From contig CM061232.1 in NCBI GenBank assembly GCA_030844895.1, positions 83,470,555-83,534,554 on the forward strand: a stretch of DNA of 64,000 nucleotides, written 5' to 3'. Made by a program: the position numbers and the translations under genes. Origin of the DNA: Ambrosia x helenae. Taxonomy: Eukaryota; Streptophyta; Magnoliopsida; Asterales; Asteraceae. Positions within the stretch are counted from its first letter, which is position 1, and each line of letters starts with the position of its first letter. The notes beneath the pieces were generated by a model. The model did not search any database and was not told the origin of the DNA. It saw nothing but the letters and a program-made list of their open reading frames with translations. This document shows positions 35,427-47,085 of the stretch, in pieces.

Positions 35427-35439
35427 GTGTGTATAAATA
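35372..35439 (+). promoter_or_regulatory. SAUR gene core promoter with CT and AT repeats
   Basis: A (CT)n tract (about 35372-35393) and an (AT)n tract (35396-35425) are followed by TATAAATA (35432-35439), about 70 bases before the ATG. Short leader and TATA spacing are normal for this gene family. Confidence 0.7.
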
Positions 35440-35507
35440 GACACTAAAAGCACATAAAGTCTCAACAAACCGAAATTACACCCAACCAATATTGAGTACT
35501 TCTCAAA

Positions 35508-35813
35508 ATGGCTTTCAAGAAAACCTCGAGCAAACCGTCTCAAACAACAGTTTTAAAGCAAATAGTGAAGAGGTGTTCAAGCTTGGGCAAGAAACATGAA
35601 CAACAATACGATGACGTCCCCAAAGGCCACTTTGTGGTGTACGTTGGCATAAACCGTACTCGATACGTCGTCCCAATATCGTTCTTGTCACATCCGGAGT
35701 TCCGTAGGCTGCTTCAACAAGCCGAAGAAGAGTTCGGGTTCGATCACGACATGGGTCTCACTATTCCTTGTGAAGAACAAGTGTTTGAGTCACTTACATC
35801 CATGCTTAGGTAG
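35508..35813 (+). CDS. SAUR family auxin-responsive protein (SAUR50-like), 101 aa
   Basis: This is a small intronless ORF. The N terminus is basic and variable. The SAUR domain runs from about residue 40 with Asp-Val-Pro-Lys-Gly-His-Phe-Val-Val-Tyr-Val-Gly, then Arg-Tyr-Val-Val-Pro-Ile-Ser-Phe-Leu, His-Pro-Glu-Phe, Leu-Gln-Gln-Ala-Glu-Glu-Glu-Phe-Gly-Phe and Gly-Leu-Thr-Ile-Pro-Cys-Glu-Glu. The length and the Cys-Ser-Ser-Leu-Gly-Lys-Lys segment resemble Arabidopsis SAUR50-type proteins. Known family role: early auxin-induced proteins that promote cell expansion, in studied members by inhibiting PP2C.D phosphatases and so keeping plasma-membrane H+-ATPase active. All expected motifs are present and there is no stop, so it is probably functional. 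SAUR genes often lie in clusters, but no second copy is in this window. A TATA box is 70 bases upstream. Confidence 0.93.
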   Translation: MAFKKTSSKPSQTTVLKQIVKRCSSLGKKHEQQYDDVPKGHFVVYVGINRTRYVVPISFLSHPEFRRLLQQAEEEFGFDHDMGLTIPCEEQVFESLTSMLR

Positions 35814-36114
35814 AAATTAATATGTCATAATTTTGTACTCGTTTATGTTGCGTAAACGAGTTGGATCGTGTGATACGAAGATGTATAATCTATCTAGAGA
35901 GTTTAAATGCAGTACAGAAATTCTTTCTTTGATCTGTGTTTGATATGAATTAAACATTGGCAGAATGTTTGAAGATCCACTACACATAAAGGGTTTCTTT
36001 GGATAATCTAAAAGTTTTATTTTCTGGCTTGTAAATCTAGTGAATTTCTTTTTTAGAATAAATGATTGAGTTTAGTAGATAACTAGAAATAAAGAAATGC
36101 TCGGAAATTAAATA
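35814..36114. other. SAUR 3' flank
   Basis: AT-rich DNA that should include the SAUR 3' UTR and terminator. No other gene was recognised. Confidence 0.5.
35863..35885 (+). promoter_or_regulatory. Possible DST-like mRNA instability element in SAUR 3' UTR
   Basis: GGA, then seven bases, ATACGAA, three bases, GTA. The order and spacing recall the SAUR downstream element (GGA, ATAGATT, GTA), but the middle block matches only in part. Confidence 0.25.
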
Positions 36115-36361
36115 TTGTTTTATCATTGTATCGCTAAGCACGGAACAGCCTGCTTAGAGAATCAACATGTGTTCTTGCCGTTTGCTTTTGACACATTTGA
36201 CTATCTGGCCCCTGAGGCTGTACGGTTCCTGAAACGAGTGCAGAAGGTGGCCCACTATGACTCGCAGAGCCCTAAGAACCAAGTGTTTATGTTTAGCAGG
36301 ATAGGTTTTGCGATTTAAAATGGGATAGCGGGGCAGCTTGTTGCCCGCTTACCCACCATCT
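36115..36361 (+). pseudogene. Gene fragment, copy 1 (Arg-Ile-Gly-Phe-Ala-Ile... family)
   Basis: The frame reads Lys-His-Gly-Thr-Ala-Cys-Leu-Glu, Leu-Pro-Phe-Ala-Phe-Asp-Thr-Phe, Ala-Pro-Glu-Ala-Val-Arg-Phe-Leu-Lys-Arg-Val-Gln and Phe-Ser-Arg-Ile-Gly-Phe-Ala-Ile. After a TAA at 36316 it continues Ala-Gly-Gln-Leu-Val-Ala-Arg-Leu-Pro-Thr-Ile-stop (36359-36361). I have seen similar segments dispersed in plant genomes but cannot name a function. A second copy of the C-terminal end flanks Tekay 2 at 48048 and 58814. Truncated at the 5' side. Confidence 0.5.
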
Positions 36362-36989
36362 AAAATGTAACTTGTTTCTGTAAATTAAATTAAAAAACAA
36401 CTTTTCCAAAAAAAAATATATATTTTAACTAATCTGTTTTCTTTTAAAACAGTAGTATATTTGGAATCTATTTTATGTTGTAGAGTTTTGGTTTCATGAC
36501 ATGTAACAGGAGACAGATTTAGGTAGTGACCGGTAAAAGAAATGATGTCATCACATATATGAGTAATTTCAGAAAATGATAAGATGAGTCTAAAAATGAG
36601 AAACCGGAGAAATTTGTAATTATTTCTAATTTTGGTTTCTTGTTATTTTAATAAATCGGGACATTGTTTATTTTATTTTTTTATTATTTTTTTTTTGTTT
36701 TTTTGTTTATTATTAAATTAGTAAGTTTACTGGCCGCCCACGTTGCGATGACGTCGAAACGTAAAATTACTCGAATTTATACCGTCTAATAAAAATGTAT
36801 TATATTTGACCCAACTTGTTTTCGAACAAAATTTACGTTTAAGCATAGATTAACTAAAACATATATAAATATAAGCACGAAAACATATTATATTTGACTC
36901 AGCTTATTATTGATAAAAATTATGTCGAAATGTAAGCCAAATAGATCGAATTTATGCATACAGTACACATACATGCAACATAAGCAACA
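36362..36989. other. No recognisable feature
   Basis: AT-rich DNA with poly-T runs near 36650-36720. No coding or tRNA-like pattern was found. Confidence 0.5.
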
Positions 36990-38069
36990 TCTGTCTTCTA
37001 TATATATAAAAAAAACGTATATGCTGACGTGACGTGACGTGCAATGGATGCCTCAACCTCTCTTTGAGAGTGTCACGTGGCATCATAATTAAAAGATTTT
37101 AGTGTTTTTGAACTATTTCCTTTTTTAATTAAAAAAAAAAAATAAACATAAAACCCTAAATTAAATTGAGTTATTTGAGGAAAAAAAAGAATTTAAAACT
37201 AAATTTAAATTTTTCTCTCTCATGTTTCCTCCCATAATTTTTAAACGTTTATATCTTTTATATACAAGATTTTTTAAAGAAAAAAATTACACCAAATTAA
37301 CGAGCGTTTTATTATCTTTCCAACGAGTACCATAGTCCTATATAAAAAACGAAGAAAAATCGACTATTTTTTGTGGGGTTTCGTTCATACAGGAAAAAAA
37401 ACACAAAGTGTTCATGTTATTCATTAATCATGTTTTTTCTTTTAAACAGGTTCTTATCTACGATGTTGAAAATCAGCCCAATCGTCATGTTATCATTGGA
37501 ATTTTACTAGGTATACTTCATCAAGAGAAGTTAGGAGTAAGAATCGCGTAACACTGCAACACATGGTGTCACCTTATTGCAAGGTTATTTTTTTATTTAT
37601 TTAATTACAAGAGTAATAATTATTACTATTAGTATTAGTATTATTAGAATGGTTATATTTTTCAACCCCGGAACGCTACCGAAAAGAATTGATAGTTGCT
37701 GACGTGGCGTTCAATGGTGGCCTCAACCATCTCTTGATTATGCCACGTGGCATAATGAGATGCAATGATTACAACTTCCAACTTAAGTGTTTGTTTAGTT
37801 GATTAGGTTTGGAATTATAAGAGCCATTAGAATGTGAGAAATTAGAGATATGTGATGAGTTTTTTAATAGTTGCAGCTTACATAAGTGATTCTTTAGATG
37901 ATTACTGATTAGGTTTTAGATTAGGGAATATGAGTTATTACTTATTAGAATACTATGAACATGCAATGATTGAAAGATTTTGTGGTTAGTTAACTTGAGT
38001 CATTTGCAATAGGTTATCACGTAAAATTGGATTTTTCAACCCCGGGACCCTCCTGGGGTAATCAGCTAG
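36990..38069 (+). mobile_element. Non-autonomous Helitron (1080 bp) with duplicated internal unit
   Basis: The 5' end TC (36990) follows an A and leads into TCTATATATATAAA as in many plant Helitrons. The 3' end CTAG (38066-38069) is followed by T, as expected for insertion between A and T. Six bases before CTAG is a hairpin ACCCCGGG/CCTGGGGT (38039-38059, one G-T pair). No RepHel ORF. The head motif GCTGACGTG...GCCTCAACC...CACGTGGCAT (37023-37084) recurs at 37698-37752, just after a copy of the 3' end text TTTTTCAACCCCGG (37658-37671). Two related units may therefore stand in tandem. Confidence 0.65.
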
Positions 38070-39077
38070 TAAAGGCATAAGAGAAAAGAAAATTATATGC
38101 AACACTAAAAAAAAAAAAAAAAGGGTCACTGTTACTAAAGGAATTCAAGATTATGTGTTCCTTGGTTAGTCTTAATAGATAACAAAACTAAAATCTTCAT
38201 TTAGCCAACAGTACTGTTTGTGTTTTTTGGTTAGTCTTTATTGATGAACACACTAAAATATTCTTGGAAGACGAAGACATACATGATAGACGTCGCTATA
38301 ACTTTGGAATTTTATTGATAATTTTCATATTTGGAAGCCGAAAGTTTGGTTATTGTGGTCTTGCAATTCGACTGCCAATGCACATAATACAATAAAACAT
38401 GTTCTTTTGTTAATTCCATCTCCTTGAAAATGGATGTTTTCGTACCCAGTTACGGCCGTATATCAGTTTGTAAACGTTCGGATATGCTTAAAACTATTTC
38501 TTTATCTATCTCAAGTGTGCTTAACGGGACAACACGAGTGACATGACATAGAAAGTGTTTGAGATTTTCGTTTATGAGGCAGTAATTTATTGTAACTATA
38601 CACACGAATACTCTGTCGATTAAGTCAGTTGTAATGAAGCGGAAATGTCAGGTATTAGGTAAATATATCATAACAAAATTGAATGAATTAAATCATATTT
38701 AAAGACTCTTATAGCTAGACATGTTTATCATTTTAAAACTTTCTTCTCGTAGTTAGAGGTCACTGCAACATGAAACTCAAAACATGTTCAATAAATACCA
38801 AAGATGCATTAATAAATGAAAATAAATAATCATCTTTTTAGAAAATGTGAGCATGTTCCTTTCTTAATTTTATTGGTTGCACCTATGGTTCAAGCTTTGG
38901 TTTATTTTCAATAGGGTTGCTAAACTAACTTATTGCTCATAAATCAGTGTATAGAAAGCTAGTTTGTAACTAGGATTGACCAGATGACTTGATCTACATC
39001 ACACCCTCTTCAAACATTACTAATAGATCTACTGTGAATGGAATTTATTACTTATCTTTATTTTATATTAAGAGTAA
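38070..39077. other. No recognisable feature
   Basis: AT-rich sequence with an A run at 38108-38121. No ORF of note and no repeat that I can name. Confidence 0.5.
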
Positions 39078-39228
39078 TGTACTATAAATCTAGAATATTT
39101 TAAATGTAATTTACGTAGATTATCTTGTAATTATTTTGATAATTCATTTCTCCCTAAGTTTAGGGATTTGTATATATTATGATGAAATCAATGAGAAGAG
39201 GGCAAACGTTGATCCATACTATTCTTCA
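39078..39228 (+). repeat. 5' LTR of copia C
   Basis: It shares a long near-identical text with 46929-47085 (for example TCTCCCTAAGTTTAGGGATT) and ends CTATTCTTCA. The PBS follows at once. LTRs of about 150 bp are usual for the Ale lineage. Unlike the longer LTRs here it has no motif array. Confidence 0.8.
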
Positions 39229-39242
39229 TGGTATCAAGAGTC
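39229..39242 (+). other. Primer-binding site of copia C
   Basis: TGGTATCAAGAGTC directly after the LTR, a variant of the methionine initiator tRNA complement. Confidence 0.75.
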
Positions 39243-39399
39243 TAGGTAACCCTAGCTTTTTTCTCCACCTTCTGCCTTTTAATGCTCTCGGCATTCTCTT
39301 CTGCCGATTCTTTCTTTCTTATTCAATCTTCTCCTTCAATCTAAATAGTCCCTCTTTCTCTTCAAAACAACCATATCTTATTCCTTGGTCTGGAATAAT

Positions 39400-40408
39400 A
39401 CTTCAAATTTCCCCCCCTTGGTCTTATCCCTACTGGAATGGTCCACAACCATTTAATAATAATAATTGATCTCCATTGACTCAAGTACCACCATGTCCTT
39501 ATCCATCGGCCCAAACTCCTAATTCACAATCTGGAAACCACACGGCTCAATGTATATTGGGCCCAATGCCCAATCAGTCCAACAACAGCGGTGCCTCAGC
39601 CCAGTCCTATAACACTGGGTACTCTCCCACAAACATCGCTCAGGCGCTATATAGTTTGGCACTGCATCACAATGATCCATCTTGGACAAAGGACACCGGG
39701 GCGTCAGGTACTATGTCTCCTCAGCATACTATGTTCTCAAATAATTTTGAAAGCATTATTCGTAACATTATTGTTGGTGATGACAAAACCATTACGGTTT
39801 TGGGATAGGGCGACATCACCCTGCCACCACCTTTCCCACCTTTTAAACTTAAAAATGTTCTTTATGCCCCTAACCTTGTCAAAAACTTAATCTCTATCAA
39901 TCATTTTACTATTGATAACCAATTATCTGTTGAATTTGACCCATATGGTTTTACTGTAAAAGACCTTCGGACCAAGAGACTTATCCCGTCCAACATCACC
40001 AAACTTTCCACTGCATCTACTTTTGCTGCTATTTCCCAAGATATCTGGCATCAACTGCTCGGTCACCCAGGCCCAGCTATTTTACAATCTTTAAAAACTT
40101 CTACTTCAATAAAATGTAGTTCTAATAATAATAAATTTTCTCATGCTTGTATTTTTGGGAAACATGTTCGTCTCGCTTTTGCAACATCTGTTACAAGTAC
40201 TTTAATGCCATTTGATCTTATTCACAGTGATGTTTGGACTTCTCCCATTATCAGTAATGGGGGACACCGTTATTATGTCTTGTTTTTAGATGACTATACC
40301 AATTTCTTGTGGACCTACCCCATAACAAACATATCTGACGTATTCAAAATGTTCACCATTTTCACAACATTTATCCAAACACATTTCAACAGAAAAATAA
40401 AACAACTC
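39400..40408 (+). pseudogene. pol: Copia C gag end, protease and start of integrase
   Basis: The protease triplet Asp-Thr-Gly-Ala-Ser lies near 39691. A TAG at 39806 interrupts an otherwise continuous frame. A gag-pre-integrase region follows (His-Gln-Leu-Leu-Gly-His near 40050, with a Cys changed to Phe in the zinc motif near 40155), then integrase begins (His-Ser-Asp-Val-Trp near 40226, Leu-Asp-Asp-Tyr-Thr near 40287). The frame stops at the LARD (40408). Confidence 0.85.
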
Positions 40409-41452
40409 TGTAACACCCCAACCGATGGCGGAAACATCGGGATGTCACGTATTGATGATTGTTCAGTAGCTCATGGTAGTACACAAGTTTAAATAATCCT
40501 TTATTTCATTACAATATTGAATTACATTAAAGTCTACATCAAGTAATCAACAAAGCTTCAAATATCTCCTCATGCTAGCTCTAGACTTCAAGCATCAGTA
40601 TTTCCTGTTGAGTTTGGAAAAAAAATGGGGGGGTCAACTAGAAGTTGGTGAGAATACATAAGCCATGTCAAGCAATTAGTTTAAGTATAAAAGTTTAGCA
40701 ATTCATATGTCTATCGTAAGTTTAAGTCTACATGAATAACCATGATATGTTGAATCAACATAATCAAACCTCCGACTAGTTTAGGTCCATCCCGTCATCC
40801 ACGGTTCACCTTAATAATATGTTGGAACGATAACAATCACCCACGCTACCTATGTAGGAGGTACACGTATCCAGGTGGGATTGTCAATCCAATAGATCTA
40901 TTATTGAGTATCGCCGGCTTGGCCATAGCTAATGATTATGTAATGTTGAAACTCGTTGAAACTGTTGTTGTTGTCTAAATCATGAGGCATTAAAGTTTAC
41001 AACTAGACATGCATGTAGAATTACTTAAGTATAATGTTGCAAGTATGAATAATTGCATAAACATGGTAGCGTGGGTGATAGGTGGGTTTTTTTACTAGTT
41101 TTGGATTCAATTAGCCATTAAAATTGGTCAACACCATAAAGTAAGGTTTTATGATGAATTGACTATTTGACTAAGACTTTGACTGTTTGACTAAGACTTT
41201 GACTAGGACTTTGACTATTTGACTCAAGGCTTTATTTAAAAAAAATCTTGTATGTGAAAAAAAAAAGAATTTAGAATCATATTATTATTATTATTATTTA
41301 TATACATTTATGTATGTATATAAGTTGTGAGTTAGGATAAATAAAGACTTAGGCACATTTGTATAATATTAATGATAAAGGTGTAATAAATATATATATA
41401 TATAAGGGCTTTTTATGTATTAAAATTTTGGGGAAAATTTTGCGATGTTACA
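40409..41452 (-). repeat. 3' LTR of the LARD, with internal deletion
   Basis: 1044 bp. It joins ATGGTAGCGTGGGTGATAGG where the other copy has about 180 extra bases. Confidence 0.9.
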
Positions 41453-41939
41453 GTCTCCCCTACTTTTGGAAACTTCGTCCCGAAGTTTATTGAAAACACA
41501 GGGTTGAAGGTGATTGGGTAGAAATTAGGACAAGGGTGGTTTGGGAATTTTCGAGTTAAGGCATGACATAAATTTATAGGTAACAGAATAAACTGTTTCG
41601 AATAATTTGGGTAAGAGTTTTGATATGTGTGAGTTTTAAGGGTTGGATTAGGTTCATCTGAAATAGCAAGGAGAATAAGAATCTTAAGTTTTAGGAGTCC
41701 TAAAAGGAATGAGTTGATGGACTATTGAAAGACTAAATGAACTACCAGATAACTAAGGTTTATAATTGGTCAACTACCGAAAACCTTGATAGAATTTCAC
41801 ACTACCTTGACGTACCTGTAAATTCATGATTACGTTCCGGACCGCAATCACCAATTTACCTTACATTAGGGTTTTGTGTCCTTCTATAACTCTAGACACA
41901 CATGTAAAATAATATGATTAACCATGTATCCAAAAATGA

Positions 41940-42160
41940 GTCCAACTGTTGAGCAGGAAAAAAGACTTCTACCAGTCAGTGAGTAGGAACCTCTACTGAT
42001 TGTTGAGCAGGTATGATAGCCTCTACCAGTCGTTGAGCAGGTTGTAGGGCCTCTACCGACTGTTGAGCAGGCATGATGACCTCTACCAATCGTTGAGTAG
42101 GTTATTTTGTACTCTACTAACTGTTGAGCAAGTACTTCATCCTCTATCAGTTGTTTGATA
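41940..42160. repeat. Minisatellite, about 36 bp unit, about six copies
   Basis: Repeated TTGAGCAGG...CCTCTACCAGTCG units with divergent spacers. It lies inside the LARD and produces a repetitive Cys-Ser-Thr...Gly-Arg-Gly peptide in one antisense-looking frame (42237-41884), which I do not regard as a gene. Confidence 0.85.
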
Positions 42161-43196
42161 AGTGTACCAATTATTACACACATGAATTGCAAATTGATAA
42201 TATGTACATGTAAGCAATCAAGTATCAAGTATAGCATACGAGTTGTAATAGAGTTGCCCTAGATAAGGTTAATGACTCTAGGTGTGTCTATAGTAAATAG
42301 TTTATATTCCATGAATTCTAGTTTCAAATGTTCAAATAAGGCAAATAGTCGAATCCTCATGTATAACTAAGGATTATGTTTGATGCAACACACAATCAAG
42401 TTTCAATAGTTTGGTTATCATGGGTAACTAGCTCATGTGTGAGAAGGTGAAGGATATGAATTTAGTTCTTGAGAGGATGATGAAAAATTCTTGAAGCAGA
42501 ATCAAGGTTGTGAGAGATAGTGAATGTGAAGATAGTTAATAAAGAGTTTATTTTATAGTAAGGAGATTATATGATTTGGGTAGGGTGTTGAATATTTAAA
42601 AAGTGGCTAAGATGGTAAGGTGAAGTGTGATTGTGAAATCCATGGATGGTTATGAAATGAGATTGATTTAAGCTGTAAAATTTTGAGATTTTTGAGCTTA
42701 GTTTAAGGAAGGTGAGTGTAATCATTTATTCATTAATTAAAACGAATAAACGAAAACGTTGACTTATCAAAACTTCTAGATTCTAATAACATAGTCAAGA
42801 CATGCTTTAGCCTATAAGTGAACACTCATCCCGAGAATTCCCAGGTAGGCATTCGGGTCCCTCGTCTGATTGGGATATATGCGCAATGCCAGTCCTAGAC
42901 AGAAAACTCAGAATACAGGCGTTCACCCTTCCAGATTGCACGTGTTCGTTATTAAAATCTAGAATTTCGACGAGATCTCAAGGTGGTTCAGGCTAAACCT
43001 GAGGATTGTCCTATTAGTCTAAGAGTAGATCTTGTGATGGAGAGCACTCTTCTTGTAGGGACTAAAGTAAGGATAAGAAATAGGATAGAGACTATAAGCA
43101 AGTAAGGTTGCAAGTAAAAGGAGCAAGTACTGATTAAAATCCTATGGTTATAGACTAGATTATTATTTTTTTCTAATAACCTAATTCCCTATAACC

Positions 43197-43212
43197 ATGG
43201 CTCTGATACCAA
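43197..43212 (-). other. Primer-binding site of the LARD
   Basis: On the minus strand the sequence reads TTGGTATCAGAGCCAT next to the right LTR. Confidence 0.85.
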
Positions 43213-43214
43213 TC

Positions 43215-44441
43215 TGTAACACCCCAACCGATGGCGGAAACATCGGGATGTCACGTATTGATGATTGTTCAGTAGCTCATGGTAGTACACAAGTTTAAAT
43301 AATCCTTTATTTCATTACAATATTGAATTACATTAAAGTCTACATCAAGTAATCAACAAAGCTTCAAATATCTCCTCATGCTAGCTCTAGACTTCAAGCA
43401 TCAGTATTTCCTGTTGAGTTTGGAAAAAAAATGTGGGGGTCAACTAGAAGTTGGTGAGAATACATAAGCCATGTCAAGCAATTAGTTTAAGTATAAAAGT
43501 TTAGCAATTCATATGTCTATCGTAAGTTTAAGTCTACATGAATAAACATGATATGTTGAATCGACATAATCAAACCTCCGACTAGTTTAGGTCCATCCCG
43601 TCATCCACGGTTCACCTTAATAATATGTTGGAACGATAACAATCACCCACGCTACCTATGTAGGAGGTACACGTATCCAGGTGGGATTGTCAATCCAATA
43701 GATCTATTATTGAGTATCGCCGGCTTGGCCATAGCTAATGATTATGTAATGTTGAAACTCGTTGAAACTGTTGTTGTTGTCTAAATCATGAGGCATTAAA
43801 GTTTACAACTAGACATGCATGTAGAATTGCTTAAGTATAATGTTGCAAGTATGAATAATTGCATAAACATGGTTACGTAAACTCACCTTAGCAAAGAATT
43901 AAGTCTCGAGAAATAGAATATGTGTAGCCCCAAAGTTGCCAATTACAAAAGCTTATAATCAAAGCTTCAATTGTAGAAGTAATAGACTATAGAAGAAAGG
44001 TATGAGGGAAAGTTTAATCGGATTGAAACAATCAATTTAGAGGTGCAAAGTATAATGGGTCATAGGTGGGTTTTTATACTAGTTTTGGATTCAATTAGCC
44101 ATTAAAATTGGTCAACACCATAAAGTAAGGTTTTATGATGAATTGACTATTTGACTAAGACTTTGACTGTTTGACTAAGACTTTGACTAGGACTTTGACT
44201 ATAAGACTCAAGGCTTTATTTAAAAAAAAAATCTTGTATGTGAAAAAAAAAAGAATTTAGAATCATATTATTATTATTATTATTATTTATATACATTTAT
44301 GTATGTATATAAGTTGTGAGTTAGGATAAATAAAGACTTAGGCACATTTGTATAATATTAATGATAAAGGTGTAATAAAAATATATATATATAAGGGATT
44401 TTTATGTATTAAAATTTTGGGGAAAATTTTGCGATGTTACA
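43215..44441 (-). repeat. 5' LTR of the LARD
   Basis: 1227 bp. On the plus strand it starts TGTAACACCCC and ends GCGATGTTACA. Scattered substitutions separate it from the other copy. Confidence 0.9.
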
Positions 44442-46933
44442 AACTCCAATGTGATAATGGACGAGAATATGTCAACCGCCGGTTTCAAACCTATTGCAAA
44501 TTAAACAGAATGCATTTTCGTTTTTCTTGGTTCCACACATCCTCCCAAAACGGCAAATCCGAAACGCAAAATCCGATCCATTAACAACATCATGAGAACC
44601 CTCCTAGCCCAATCTTCAATGCCAAACATTTATTGGCATCATGCCCTTGAAGTTGCCACCTACCTTCTAAACATCATTCCCTCCAATGTCCATAAATTTC
44701 AAACCCCCACCTATCGCCTTTATCACACACATCCCACTTATGATCTCCTTAGGGTCTTTGGTTGTCTATGCTACCCCTTAATTCCTCACACCACCATCCA
44801 TAAGCTTGAATACCGATCCACACCCTGTGTCTTCCTTGGCTATCCACCTAATCATCGTGGATACAAGTGCCTCGATCTAACCACCAACAAAATTACTATC
44901 AGTTGCCTCGTCCATTTTGATGAAACAATATTTCCCTTTTTCCAATAAACCCCAATCAACGCTTCAAACCTCTAACTTTTTGGATGAACCCCTAAGCCCA
45001 TACCTCACCCACCAAACTGCAAATCCTTCGGCCCAGCCCATTAACCACTAAACCAATACCTAACCTTCTACAACTTTCATTCCTACCAAACCCAACACTT
45101 TGGCCCAACCACCCAACACAAACCTCCTTGATCCACACAGCCCAAAATCCGGCCCTCCACCCGCCTCGGCCCCACACTCACCAACCCAATCCTAAGAAGA
45201 CCTGAACCAGGCCCCATCGACCACCACCCCTACACCACAACCGGACCACCCTTCACCATCACCTTCACCATCGGTACCTATCCCAAACCCACCCCCACCA
45301 CCAACTCGCACAATGCGGATACGCACAATGTCGGGTATCACCAAACCTAAACAAATATTCAACCTTCACACCGACACCATTTCTCACATTCCCAAAAACC
45401 CAAAGGATGCCCTTACTAATCCAGACTGGTACTATGCAATGACAAACGAATTTAATGCTTTACTTAAAAATAAAACTTAGGAACTAGTGCCGAGGTAGGC
45501 ACACATGCATGTTATTCGTAGTATGTGGTTGTTCATGCATAAATACAGGTTAGATGGCACTTTTGAACGGTACAAGGCTTGACTGGTATATGATGGTCGA
45601 AATCAAGAGGTAGGTGTTGATTGTGGCGAGACATTTAGCCCGGTTGTAAAACCGGCTACTATCCGGACGGTTCTTACTCTAGCTCTCTCAAAATCATGGT
45701 CAATCCATCATCTAGATGTCACCAATGCTTTCCTTCATGCCAACATTAATGAGACCATTTATATGTATCCACATGGGTTTTCGCCACATAGATTATCCTG
45801 ATCATGTATGCCGTCTTAAGAAATCTCTCTATGGCCTCAAACAAGCTCCTTGTGCTTGGTACCAAAGATTCACCGATTTTGTGCTCTCTATTGGCTTTAT
45901 TCAGGGCAAGTATGATAATTCTCTATTTACTTTTCACCACAGGGGTGACATTGCTTACATCCTCATCTATGTGGATGACATCATTCTCACATCCTCCACA
46001 GATTCCCTACGTGTGCGACTTATTCGTAGCCTCACGGCTGAATTTGAAATGAAAGATCTTGGACCTCTCACCTACTTCTTAGGTATCCAGGTTTCCCGTT
46101 CTACTGCCGACATGTTCTTATCACAACAATCTTATGCCCTGGATATCATCTCGCGCGCTGGTATGGATTCATGCAATCCAGTCGCAACACTGGTTGATAA
46201 AAAACTAAAGCTCAGTGCCACATCTAGTCCGTCATTTGACAATCTAACTCTATACAGAAGCCTTGCAGGTGCTCTCCAGTACCTCACATTCACCAGACCA
46301 GACATAAGCTATGTAGTTCAACAAATTTGTATGCATATGCATGACCCAAATACTGGCTATTGGAATGCATTGAAACGCATCATTCGGTATGTCAAAGGCA
46401 CGACTGATTATGGGCTTACGCTTTCGACCTCTTCGGATATATCTTTATGTGCCTACATAGATGTAGATTGGGCAGGTTGTCCTGACACGCGTCGGTCTAC
46501 TTCGGATTATTGTGTGTACATGGGGTCGAATCTACTATCCTGGTCCTCCAAGCGTCAATCTACTATATCCCGCTCGAGCGCCGAGGCGGAATATCGAGTC
46601 GTTGCCAACGTTGTTGCCGAAGTTTGTTGGATCCGGAATCTTCTACTTGAACTTCGTCCCCCGGTCAAATCTGCTACTCTTGTTTATTGTGATAATGTCA
46701 GTGTTATTTATTTATCTGGTAACCCGGTACAACATCAACGTACTAAAAATATTGAATTGGATATTCACTTTGTTCGGGAGCATGTACAGGGGGGAACATT
46801 TCGAATTCTACATACTCCGACAAGATTTCAAATTTCGGATATAGTAACCAAAGGCCTCCCAAAAGTGTTTTTCGACGATTTTCGTTCCAGTCTCAACATA
46901 CGGAAACCTCCTGTTTCGACTGCGGGGGTGTAA
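44442..46933 (+). pseudogene. pol: Copia C integrase end, RT and RNase H
   Basis: It resumes the integrase at Cys-Asp-Asn-Gly-Arg-Glu-Tyr (44450) and continues with Ser-Gln-Asn-Gly-Lys-Ser-Glu. A frameshift follows near 44570. The integrase tail runs to 44948, followed by a Pro/Thr/Asn-rich linker. RT starts near 45420, with stops near 45478 and 45495 and a frame break near 45785. Tyr-Val-Asp-Asp is at 45968-45979. RNase H has Asp-Val-Asp-Trp-Ala-Gly (about 46462) and Ser-Ala-Glu-Ala-Glu-Tyr (about 46575), ending near 46933. The 405-residue frame from 45716 is intact. Confidence 0.9.
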
Positions 46934-47085
46934 AAGAGTATAAATCTAGAATATTTCTAATGTAATTTAGGTAGATTATCTTGTAATTATTTTTGGTAAT
47001 TCCTTTCTCCCTAAGTTTAGGGATTTGTATATATTATGATGAGATCAATAAAAAGAGGGCAAGCATTGATCTATACTATTTTTCA
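46929..47085 (+). repeat. 3' LTR of copia C
   Basis: It follows a short G-rich PPT (GCGGGGG) and starts TGTAAAAGAG. The last RNase H codon and the stop overlap its first bases. Confidence 0.8.

Larger units (their letters stand above)
40409..44441 (-). mobile_element. LARD-like non-autonomous LTR element
   Basis: Direct repeats 40409-41452 and 43215-44441 are bounded by the duplication AACTC (40404-40408 and 44442-44446). The PBS complement GGCTCTGATACCAAT before the right copy and the PPT complement TCTCCCCTAC after the left copy place it on the minus strand. The internal 1.76 kb has no gag or pol. The phrase AACTTCGGGACGAAG before the PPT resembles the 3' region of Ty3/gypsy elements, so it is probably a gypsy derivative. 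The left LTR lacks about 180 bases present in the right one. Confidence 0.9.
39078..47085 (+). mobile_element. Copia C: Ale/Retrofit-like Ty1/copia with short LTRs, split by a LARD
   Basis: LTRs of about 150 bp lie at 39078-39228 and 46929-47085, with a PBS after the first and pol between. The LARD at 40409-44441 (duplication AACTC) splits the integrase. Most of gag is missing; only its Pro/Tyr/Trp-rich C-terminal end (about 39400-39600) remains. Several stops and frameshifts are present. No target-site duplication was seen around the LTR pair; the left LTR start is imprecise because the first bases differ from the right copy. Confidence 0.85.

Noticed and set aside
41884..42237. 117-codon minus-strand ORF in the LARD
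   Set aside because: It is a translation of the minisatellite, not a gene.
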